Source of the DNA: Chloromonas sp. AAM2
Lineage: Eukaryota; Chlorophyta; Chlorophyceae; Chlamydomonadales; Chlamydomonadaceae
Assembly: GCA_004335635.1 (NCBI GenBank)
Contig: QAXH01004895.1
Span: 75,380 to 87,371, forward strand
Direction of reading: 5' to 3'
DNA: 11,992 nucleotides
The translations under genes were made by a program, and so were the position numbers. A model generated the notes under the pieces. It worked only from the letters and a program-made list of their open reading frames with translations. It searched no databases and was not told the origin of the DNA. Positions 5,646 to 11,992 of this stretch are shown one piece after another; position 1 is the first letter of the stretch; each line of letters starts with the position of its first letter.

Positions 5646-6641
5646 TTACTCCACTTCAATCAAGCGAACCGTAGGTTTGTGAGCCGAAAAATATCCAACG
5701 CCATTTTTAATATTTGTAGGGTGATTAACCGGTTCGTTAGCTAAAGATGAGATGATACCACCGGATCTTTGTCGGGCTTCGAGAAATCGATAGTATCCTT
5801 CGCTGATATGAGTAATTACCACGATGGCCGTATCAACAGGTGATGTAAATTCAAACACATCCTTTTTTTCAATAATGCCATTTTCAGCCGCACGGTCCGT
5901 TATGAGCTGTTCATATATCAGAAAACCTTGATTAGCAAAAAACAGGTCGCTGTTTAAGGAGTCAGCTTCTGCTGTATCTGGTGGTGTAAGTTGGTAAGCG
6001 TGAACTACATAAAAGTTATCTTCAGCAGGGTCTGTAATTTGGTATGTGAAGTCGGTCAAAAAGCTAATACTTGTGTCTCTTCGGGCTATTTGAACAGAAT
6101 CAACTTGGGCTTGCGGCATCAGCATAGTCTCAGAAGTAACCGTTGCTGAAGAAGTGGAGTCAAAAACGGTCAGCTTCAATGGCTGGTAGTCATTAAAAGA
6201 TTGAAGTTGGGTCCCATAAAGTCCGTTGATATCAAAAAAGGATGATAGCGTATCTCTGCCTCCATCATATTCAAGTACAACAAAGGCATTATCTATCAAT
6301 AGCCGGTCAATAGCATCTTGTGATAGGTCATTGGCATCTTCTGCAGAAAGGGCAGAGAAACTATTTGAAAGCGTAATGAATAGCGTTTCTGAAGGGCCAA
6401 CCAGGGAGGCAACTGCAATAGTAGGTTCCGCAGGTTGTACTGATATTGGAAGACTTTCAATGGTACAAGAACTCAAAACCAAACCCAGAATTACAATAAT
6501 GGCGGCAGGTATAAGAAATTTGGGTGCAGATAATTTTACGTTAAACCCGGGGATATGAAACCGCTTATTTACGACAAAATTTGCCAATCTTTTGACTAAC
6601 ATATTCAGGGACGGTATTAGGTCTTTGAAGCTCAGATTCAT
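5646..6641 (-). CDS. DUF4249-type lipoprotein, receptor partner
   Basis: 331 residues. A hydrophobic stretch at about 41-58 ends in a lipobox LVLSSC (Cys59). The 40 residues before it make an unusually long N-terminal region, yet the ATG overlaps the receptor stop in an ATGA (6638-6641), which supports this start. The mature part is mostly beta-strand, with FTYQITDPAEDNFYVVHAYQL near the middle and a C-terminal EPVNHPTNIKNGVGYFSAH that is typical of DUF4249 proteins ('PxNIxxGxGxF'). DUF4249 genes in Bacteroidota are routinely found beside TonB-dependent receptors with a regulatory N-domain. A surface lipoprotein lid or substrate-capture partner, comparable to SusD for SusC, is the usual inference. 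The substrate is unknown. Confidence 0.8.
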   Translation of the reverse strand: MNLSFKDLIPSLNMLVKRLANFVVNKRFHIPGFNVKLSAPKFLIPAAIIVILGLVLSSCTIESLPISVQPAEPTIAVASLVGPSETLFITLSNSFSALSAEDANDLSQDAIDRLLIDNAFVVLEYDGGRDTLSSFFDINGLYGTQLQSFNDYQPLKLTVFDSTSSATVTSETMLMPQAQVDSVQIARRDTSISFLTDFTYQITDPAEDNFYVVHAYQLTPPDTAEADSLNSDLFFANQGFLIYEQLITDRAAENGIIEKKDVFEFTSPVDTAIVVITHISEGYYRFLEARQRSGGIISSLANEPVNHPTNIKNGVGYFSAHKPTVRLIEVE

Positions 6642-8935
6642 TTTGTAGAGAAATTAAAGTTGTAGGATATAGAGGGTATAAATCCAAATAAACCTTGTTG
6701 AACATATTCATAGGTCACCCCATTATTTTGGATATCAACCCGGAAGGGAGCCGCCCGGTTATAAAAATTATAGGCTCCTATGTGCCATTCCCCTCCAGAT
6801 TGATTTTGACCTCTTGGTTTCAGGATAAAATTAATATCTAAACGATGCATGTTTCCAAGCTGAGTACTATTTCGTTCTCCGTAAATGGGAATTAACTCAA
6901 TTTGGGTTAGAGAGGCATTCGGCATTAGAAATTGTCCCGTTTGGGGGGTGAACCTTGCTCCGGATTGAAAAGTCCAGACGGCTGAAAATGAGACTCTTTC
7001 GTTTAGCGTGAACATTGATACCAGTGTAGCAACATGTCTGCGATCAAATTTAGCCGGATAGGGTTTTCCATTATTTAATTGTTCAAATTTCCTGGTTGTC
7101 TTTGATATCGAATATGATAGCCATCCGGTAAAAATGCCCTGCTTTTTACGTAATAAAATTTCCAGGCCGTAGGATTCTCCATTTCCTGAAATCAGTTCTT
7201 GTTCAAAATTATCATTCAGTACGAGGTTCGCTCCTTCCCGGTATTCAATTAAACGGTCTAAAGTTTTATAGTAGGTTTCAGTGGAAAATTGAATTTTATG
7301 TTTGGGGAAGATGCGGGTATAACCTAAGGCAATCTGATGCGCTTTTTGCGGTTTTACGTTTTTTGTTACCGGGTACCATAAATCGGTGGGTAAGGCAATG
7401 GATGAGGAAGATACGCGGTGCATATATTGCCGCATCAGGCTGTAACTTGTTTTTATGGACTGGATTTGATCAATCTTGTACCGAATTGATAGCCGGGGTT
7501 CAGGGCCTGAGTATATTTTTCCCTGACTACTGGTCAATGAATACCTGAGGCCGTAATTCAATTTCAAATTTTCAGAAAGATTACGCTCATTTCCTCCATA
7601 AACAGACCATTCGGTATTTTGAATGAGATTACCTCTTCGGTCATCAATAAGGTCGGAAAGGTCTCCGGATGTACTAATTACATTGGGACGAAAGAAATGA
7701 GTTACCGATTGAGCCCCAAAAATAAATGTGTTGTCTGGAGCCTTAAAATACTGCCAGTCTGCTTTTAAACCTACATCCTGAATTTGAGAACGAATTAACA
7801 ACGAATTGTCAACGAAGTTTCCCGAAATATCATATTTAAACCGAGTCTGATGAAACGTCAGGTTCGAGAATAGTTTTTGGTTTTTATAGATGTGATTCCA
7901 CCTGAGGGTGGAAGTAAAATTCCCCAACCGGAACCCAAAATCCAGGTCATCGCTTACCTCGGAGTCATCAGAAGCCTCGTCAAATGAGAGTACATCATCT
8001 CCATAGTATGAGCTTAAATAAATACGGTCTTGACTACTGATTTTATAGTTCAATTTTGCATTGAAATCATAAAAGTAATAAGGGAGATTGGCACCAATCA
8101 GATCGAATAATTGATCGATATAAGTACGACGGGTTGAAAGCATAAAGCTCATTTTATCTTTGATGACGGGCCCGTCAATGGTAAGCCTTGAAGTCAGTAA
8201 TCCAATACCTCCCCGTGCATTATAGTGGTTAAGGCTACCATCATTCATGCGTATATCCATCACGGACGAAAGGCGCCCTCCATGATCGGCAGTAAATCCG
8301 CCTTTGATAATTTCCACATCTTTTATGGCATCTGAGTTAAAGACAGAAAAAAAACCGAATAAATGACTCAAATTATACACAACAGCATCATCTAAGATCA
8401 CTAAGTTTTGGTCATCAGTTCCTCCTCGAACAAACATTCCGGTAGTACCTTCATTTCCGGATGTGATACCTGGCATCAGCTGTGCAACTTTAATAAGGTC
8501 AGCTTCGCCGGCCAGTGTGGGAATATTAAAAATTTCCTGTGGCTTAATATTTACGGTACTCATTTGCGTAGAGTTTACCTGTTCCTGAAGATCTAAGGTA
8601 GCCGCAGAGACCTGGACCTCTCCTAATTGACCAATTTGTTCAGGTAAATAAAAATCAATGGTTTTATTATTCTGCAAAGTAATGAGGGTATCGGTCGTTT
8701 CATATCCTAAATAGGAAACCGTAAGTCTGACAGGCGACTGATCTATAGTTAAAGAATAAAACCCATATACATTGGTGGCGGTGCCTTTTTCAAGTTCTGG
8801 AAGATAGAGAGTAGCACCGGGAAGAGCTTCTCCGTTATCTTTATCATAGATATGACCGCTTAACGTGACTTGGGCCTGCAAATCTGTCCAAAATAGAATC
8901 AGCAGCAATAATAAAAGTAGTTTGTGAAAATTCAT
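6638..8935 (-). CDS. TonB-dependent outer-membrane receptor with carboxypeptidase-regulatory-like domain
   Basis: 765 residues. A signal peptide runs to about residue 21 (ends LQAQ). Residues about 23-105 form a carboxypeptidase-regulatory-like domain (VTLSGHIYDKDNGEALPGATLYLP, then the NVYGFYSL turn). The plug follows at about 130-235 (TTGMFVRGGTDDQNLVILDDA, then DVEIIKGGFTADHGGRLSS). The rest is an aromatic-rich beta-barrel ending PSISYNFNFSTK. Such receptors use TonB-ExbBD energy to import large or scarce ligands across the outer membrane. It is shorter than typical SusC proteins (about 1000 residues), and the neighbour is DUF4249 rather than SusD, so glycan import is not implied. ATGA overlaps at both ends (8932-8935 and 6638-6641) couple it to its neighbours. 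Confidence 0.93.
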   Translation of the reverse strand: MNFHKLLLLLLLILFWTDLQAQVTLSGHIYDKDNGEALPGATLYLPELEKGTATNVYGFYSLTIDQSPVRLTVSYLGYETTDTLITLQNNKTIDFYLPEQIGQLGEVQVSAATLDLQEQVNSTQMSTVNIKPQEIFNIPTLAGEADLIKVAQLMPGITSGNEGTTGMFVRGGTDDQNLVILDDAVVYNLSHLFGFFSVFNSDAIKDVEIIKGGFTADHGGRLSSVMDIRMNDGSLNHYNARGGIGLLTSRLTIDGPVIKDKMSFMLSTRRTYIDQLFDLIGANLPYYFYDFNAKLNYKISSQDRIYLSSYYGDDVLSFDEASDDSEVSDDLDFGFRLGNFTSTLRWNHIYKNQKLFSNLTFHQTRFKYDISGNFVDNSLLIRSQIQDVGLKADWQYFKAPDNTFIFGAQSVTHFFRPNVISTSGDLSDLIDDRRGNLIQNTEWSVYGGNERNLSENLKLNYGLRYSLTSSQGKIYSGPEPRLSIRYKIDQIQSIKTSYSLMRQYMHRVSSSSIALPTDLWYPVTKNVKPQKAHQIALGYTRIFPKHKIQFSTETYYKTLDRLIEYREGANLVLNDNFEQELISGNGESYGLEILLRKKQGIFTGWLSYSISKTTRKFEQLNNGKPYPAKFDRRHVATLVSMFTLNERVSFSAVWTFQSGARFTPQTGQFLMPNASLTQIELIPIYGERNSTQLGNMHRLDINFILKPRGQNQSGGEWHIGAYNFYNRAAPFRVDIQNNGVTYEYVQQGLFGFIPSISYNFNFSTK

Positions 8936-9675
8936 TGGTCCTTAAGGTTAAAATGAATTCCTAAAATTACACCTCTGTAAAAAGTGAAGACGGGTGTTCC
9001 GTCGATCCTTTGATATTGCATACCCGGTTTGCCTGTCAGGGAGGCGGAGATATTACGTATTACTTTAAATCGAATGCCGAGAGAAAGTGAAATACCAAAA
9101 CTTGTCGATTGCTTGGCAAAGAAAGTGAATTTCTGGGATACTCTGTTCACGTCATCGAACCTAATTTCTTCTGAAGTTATCGACGAGACAGGAATGCCTG
9201 CATTAACTAAAAATCCTCCGGTTACTGAAAATTTAGATCCGGGACGGTGTACATAATGGTATCCAGATTTTAGAAAAAAATATTCCCTTTTAGAGGATAT
9301 CAGAGATGATATGCTTAAAGAGTCCTGATACTGCCCGGATAATTCAAACAGATCTGACGTCAAAGTTGCGGTTTCAATACCTGCATGAAATTCATGATTA
9401 GGATGATCATTAAATTTGAAAATAAAATGTATAGCAAATCCTTCTTTTTCAGTGGTATTTAAGTCAGATAAAACCTTCCTATTCTGTGTGCGAAAAAGTA
9501 AAGGTTCTTTTGTATTAGCAATGAAATCGGAATAGGAAGGAAGATTATTGTGGCCATTTTGAGAAGGGAAACTCAGTTCAATGGCATCAATTTTAATAGC
9601 TTGAGCATGTAAACCGCCTTGAGTGAAGAAAAAAGCTAAAAAGAAGAGCAGGAATTTTCTGCTACCGGAACGCAT
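8932..9675 (-). CDS. Predicted outer-membrane beta-barrel protein, first gene of the receptor operon
   Basis: I choose the ATG at 9675 (247 residues): it starts MRSGSRKFLLFFLAFFFTQG, a clear signal peptide cut near LHAQ. The frame stays open to 9828, but that extension would bury the signal peptide. The mature protein has many alternating strand-like segments (FAIHFIFKF, HEFHAGIETATL, YFFLKSGYHYV, KFSVTGGFLV, FGISLSLGIRF) and ends VILGIHFNLKDQ. This is the look of a small outer-membrane beta-barrel of the PorT/OmpA-like kind, though no named family is recognised. Its stop overlaps the receptor start by ATGA (8932-8935), so the two products are probably made in coupled amounts. A role as accessory barrel or envelope sensor for the receptor is inference. 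Confidence 0.7.
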   Translation of the reverse strand: MRSGSRKFLLFFLAFFFTQGGLHAQAIKIDAIELSFPSQNGHNNLPSYSDFIANTKEPLLFRTQNRKVLSDLNTTEKEGFAIHFIFKFNDHPNHEFHAGIETATLTSDLFELSGQYQDSLSISSLISSKREYFFLKSGYHYVHRPGSKFSVTGGFLVNAGIPVSSITSEEIRFDDVNRVSQKFTFFAKQSTSFGISLSLGIRFKVIRNISASLTGKPGMQYQRIDGTPVFTFYRGVILGIHFNLKDQ

Positions 9676-9941
9676 GGAACTTAGCTTGTTCGTGGCTTTC
9701 TGAAAATAAAATATCGAAGCGATACCTGACCGAAATAGTGGAAGAAACAACCAGTTAAACATGGCGTTAGATTGATTGAGAAAAAACTCTACCACACAAA
9801 GTGTTAGTGAATCTGCTACTAAGTGCAAGGGGGATTAATTTGCAGTACAGTCTTTAAGTAACAATTCATTTGCAAGAATAGCTACATTAAAATAGAGAGG
9901 CCTTTGATTTTATCAAAACTTTAAGAAGAGCCAGGATGTAA

Positions 9942-10562
9942 TCAGTTGGCTTTCTGAGTTAAATCAATTAAAAAAGCCCGAAAACTATCCGTATCGTACT
10001 TTGCCATTCCCTGATGCTTCATAACAATTTCACCAAGAGGTGAAATCACATAAGTTGTTGGCACTACTGAGGTATCATACACTTTGGGTTTAGCAAGCAG
10101 CGAATAGACTGGAAATTTAAACTCTTTCCGATCCACAAAATCCCAGGCTTTTTGTGGGTCCTGATCTAAGGAAACCATCACAAAAACTATTTCATTACGA
10201 TGTTTGAGCTCATCATATAATCTTTGAATATTTGGCATCTCCGCAATACAAGGCGGACACCAGGTAGCCCAAAAGTTGATGAACACCGTTTTGCCTTTAA
10301 ATTCTTCCAGGGAAGTTTCCTCGCCGTTTATGGTAAGCAAGGGCATGTTGTAGTCGGCTGTATTGCCATGTAGTACAGAATTACTGGTGTCAGGCTGTAG
10401 GATTCCCGTATATAAAAGCATGCTTTGTAACTTTCCAATCACTTCGGTGTGATAGCCTGTGGCATATAACCCCGCTCCGATCATAAAAATGATACTCCAT
10501 TGCGCGAGTTCTTTTTTGAGCGAAGATCTTTTGGACGTGGATTTAGGATTTTTAGACTTCAT
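9942..10562 (-). CDS. Membrane-anchored TlpA/ResA-like thioredoxin
   Basis: 206 residues. A basic N-terminus (residues 1-18) precedes one membrane segment (about 22-38), placing the rest outside the cytoplasmic membrane. The thioredoxin domain runs from about 72 to 200, with FINFWATWCPPC (Cys102, Cys105) and the cis-proline loop VVPTTYV (Pro168). The residues around it (LDQDPQKAWDFVDR, GEIVMKHQG) are typical of the TlpA/ResA/AhpC-TSA group. Such proteins reduce disulfides in periplasmic partners, for example apocytochrome c, but no cytochrome-maturation gene is in the window and the target is unknown. It lies 111 bp downstream of the nitroreductase gene on the same strand and may share its transcript. 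The 113 bases to the next frame hold no clear feature. Confidence 0.9.
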   Translation of the reverse strand: MKSKNPKSTSKRSSLKKELAQWSIIFMIGAGLYATGYHTEVIGKLQSMLLYTGILQPDTSNSVLHGNTADYNMPLLTINGEETSLEEFKGKTVFINFWATWCPPCIAEMPNIQRLYDELKHRNEIVFVMVSLDQDPQKAWDFVDRKEFKFPVYSLLAKPKVYDTSVVPTTYVISPLGEIVMKHQGMAKYDTDSFRAFLIDLTQKAN

Positions 10563-10673
10563 GTAAAGAAGATAGTCCCAATAGCTGTAAAATGGGGAGC
10601 TTGTTATAACAGTCAGGCTGAGATGCTAAACAGGTTGGGTGTACATCATACAGATTAAAAAACGAATACGTAT

Positions 10674-11342
10674 TTAAATAAAACTCGCGATTTCATCCAG
10701 AGGTTTTTTCGAGATATCCGGAACCTTTACTCCTTCTGCAGGATAACCGACTACCAGCAATAAGAAAGGTTTTTCGTGAGAGGGTCGGCCCATAATTTCA
10801 TTTAAAAAACCCATGGGACTTGGAGTATGTGTCAGCGTAGCCAACCCCGCATTATGAAGTGCGGTAATCAGTATACCCGTTGCTATACCCACCGACTCTT
10901 TCACGTAGTAATGTTTCTCTTTTTCGCCGTGCTCATCCAGTTTATAGCTCTGCGCAAAGACTCCAATGAGGTAGGGGGCTTTTTCGAGAAAGGGTTTATT
11001 CTCGTCAGTTCCAAAAGGCCGCAAATCTTCCAACCAGTCTTCCGGGGCCCGACGGTTGTAAAACTCATGCTCCTCTTTTTCCGCCTCAGTTCTGATCTTC
11101 TTTTTCACCTCGGGATCGCTTACAACCACAAAATGCCAGGGTTGTTTATTGGCGCCATTAGGTGCGGTTCCTGCAGCCATGAGGCAGTTTTCTATGATTT
11201 CCCGAGGCACTTTACGGTCCGAAAAATCCCTTATCGTACGGCGCTTTTTAACAAGTTTGTAAAACTCCTCAGCTCTTTTTTTCATTTCATGAACGGGTCG
11301 TTCTTGGTATTCGGTGTGGGGAATAAAGGTAGCTTTGGGCAT
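10674..11342 (-). CDS. Nitroreductase-family flavoprotein, IYD-like
   Basis: 222 residues, the usual length for one-domain FMN nitroreductases. The FMN-binding signature [10 protein letters not shown] starts near residue 34, followed by [19 protein letters not shown] and, near the end, [17 protein letters not shown]. This set is closest to bacterial homologues of iodotyrosine deiodinase (IYD). Residues that form the IYD substrate lid appear to be present: Glu91 and Tyr95 in EHEFY, and Lys116 in [16 protein letters not shown] enzymes remove halogens from halotyrosines reductively, with FMN. In bacteria the natural substrate is often uncertain, and general nitro- or quinone-reduction is possible. 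No ATP or iron-sulfur motif is seen. Confidence 0.9.
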   Translation of the reverse strand: MPKATFIPHTEYQERPVHEMKKRAEEFYKLVKKRRTIRDFSDRKVPREIIENCLMAAGTAPNGANKQPWHFVVVSDPEVKKKIRTEAEKEEHEFYNRRAPEDWLEDLRPFGTDENKPFLEKAPYLIGVFAQSYKLDEHGEKEKHYYVKESVGIATGILITALHNAGLATLTHTPSPMGFLNEIMGRPSHEKPFLLLVVGYPAEGVKVPDISKKPLDEIASFI

Positions 11343-11698
11343 GAGAGGTTATAAAAGTTTTATCATTGGCTTGACCAAAAGGTAACAAAAGGTAGAGGCA
11401 GAAAAAATTTGCTATAGTAGACTACAACCCAAGCGTATATCAAAAGTTCATTTTCGATAGCTATTCTTCTGAATGATCTTAAGAGATTAAATCAAATAGG
11501 ATTTTTCTATATAAGATCAGTCTGGGATAACTTAATTCAGATCTTTAAATAAGTCACATATAAGTAACAGGATTTTTGCCTTTAAAGGCTGTTGATTCAT
11601 AGATCGAACAAGATCAATCTGCGGATGTTTCTTGTTGTCACGATTTTAACTATTTTGATGTAAGCGCTTACAAAATTATTCCGACTATTGATCCTTTT
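11343..11698. other. Divergent intergenic region between nitroreductase and GH57 genes
   Basis: A 356-bp stretch without a gene; it must carry the promoters of both flanking genes. Next to the nitroreductase start is a tandem repeat of CAAAAGGTA with a 10-bp period (11376-11384 and 11386-11394). A perfect 12-bp palindrome GCCTTTAAAGGC lies at 11578-11589. The LacI-type operator is annotated separately. Confidence 0.6.
11659..11672. promoter_or_regulatory. LacI/GalR-type operator palindrome upstream of GH57 gene
   Basis: TGTAAGCGCTTACA is a perfect 14-bp palindrome with the central CG step and AAGCGCTT core typical of LacI-family operators. It ends 26 bp before the GH57 start codon. A TATTTTG stretch (11651-11657) directly before it could be part of the -7 element, so a bound repressor would block initiation. 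Control by a sugar-responsive LacI-family regulator is inferred; no such gene is in the window. Confidence 0.7.
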
Positions 11699-11992
11699 AT
11701 GAAGATTACTTTTTCTCGCTTTTTTAAATTTCTGTTTATTTGGTCTCTTTTAAGTTCTGCGGCCGTCTCGGCTCAGTCTGAAAAATCCTCAGAATCGTCT
11801 GACCCACCGGTTTACATTGCCTTTCACTGGCACATGCATCAGCCAATTTATTGGCCTTACGAGAGTGTGGTAGAAACCGAAGCTCGAGGGGCCTACAGCT
11901 TTTCACTTCAGGAAGTACATACTTCCCGAACAGGTCCTTACACTTCCTGGCCGGCAAATGCGGTGCAGGCCGGTATTGATGCAGGATTACCA
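11699..11992 (+). CDS. Secreted GH57-like glycoside hydrolase, 5' end only
   Basis: ATG 11699 opens a frame that runs off the window (98 codons seen). Residues 1-25 are a signal peptide (basic start MKITFSRFFKF, hydrophobic core, cut near VSAQ). A Ser/Glu-rich linker leads to the start of the catalytic domain, VYIAFHWHMHQPIYWPYE, whose H-x-H-Q-P pattern is the first conserved region of family GH57 (alpha-glucan-active enzymes such as amylases and glucanotransferases). The catalytic Glu and Asp would lie beyond the window. With a signal peptide the product acts in the periplasm or outside the cell. The LacI-type operator just upstream fits sugar-controlled expression. The specific activity cannot be told from this part. 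Confidence 0.8.
   Translation, partial: MKITFSRFFKFLFIWSLLSSAAVSAQSEKSSESSDPPVYIAFHWHMHQPIYWPYESVVETEARGAYSFSLQEVHTSRTGPYTSWPANAVQAGIDAGLP

Noticed and set aside
6226..6558. Plus-strand 110-codon ORF, and similar short ones inside the receptor gene
   Set aside because: These are antisense shadows of the DUF4249 and TonB-receptor genes, with no independent coding evidence.
9676..9828. 51-residue N-terminal extension of the barrel protein
   Set aside because: It would place a clear signal peptide in the interior of the protein. The ATG at 9675 gives a normal exported protein.
10827..11354. Plus-strand 175-codon ORF
   Set aside because: It is the antisense of the well-supported nitroreductase gene and has no recognisable domain.
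11736..11957. Minus-strand 73-codon ORF at the right end
   Set aside because: It overlaps the GH57-like gene, which has a signal peptide and a family motif. The reverse frame has neither.

Overview
The window most resembles a Bacteroidota or Balneolota genome. The evidence is a TonB-dependent receptor with an N-terminal carboxypeptidase-regulatory-like domain paired with a DUF4249 lipoprotein, an IYD-type nitroreductase, weak or absent Shine-Dalgarno sequences, and one promoter close to TTG-N19-TAnnTTTG. Assignment to Balneolota rather than another class is inference. The left 4.7 kb is AT-rich and accessory in character; the right 7 kb is compact and looks chromosomal.

Left part (1-3.25 kb). 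After the 3' end of a MORN/YwqK-like gene (2-385) and a long near-empty stretch comes a small bacteriocin-like cassette. It has two peptides with double-glycine leaders (1038-1244 and 1292-1492), each predicted to release a 43-residue core, then a 13-bp-stem terminator and a 58-residue two-helix membrane protein (1576-1752) that is a good immunity candidate. No peptidase-ABC exporter is in the window. A small unknown gene (1814-2014) faces a two-gene minus-strand operon (2985 to 2021) whose products both carry an N-terminal DNA-binding-like region and a C-terminal hydrophobic segment. A perfect 8+3+8 inverted repeat lies upstream of that operon.

Attachment site (3.18-3.38 kb). The 3' part of a tRNA-Arg(TCG), without D arm or 5' acceptor strand, sits between two different sets of short direct repeats that look like integrase arm sites. 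It is best read as an att core, possibly the junction of two elements inserted in the same tRNA gene. No integrase is present.

Fic region (3.46-5.02 kb). Six copies of an AAAGTAAAAT-like motif in mixed orientation precede a class II Fic gene that is whole except for one in-frame amber codon. The stop lies just before the inhibitory-helix motif, so any restart downstream would yield a Fic core without it. A 48-codon small ORF follows.

Right part (5.02-11.99 kb). Three minus-strand genes are joined by 4-bp ATGA overlaps: an outer-membrane-type protein, a TonB-dependent receptor and a DUF4249 lipoprotein. Together they look like an envelope uptake unit with unknown substrate. A separate lipoprotein gene with its own promoter lies downstream. 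Further right are a membrane-anchored TlpA/ResA-like thioredoxin and an IYD-like nitroreductase. The window ends in the first 98 codons of a secreted GH57-like glycoside hydrolase preceded by a perfect LacI-type operator palindrome.
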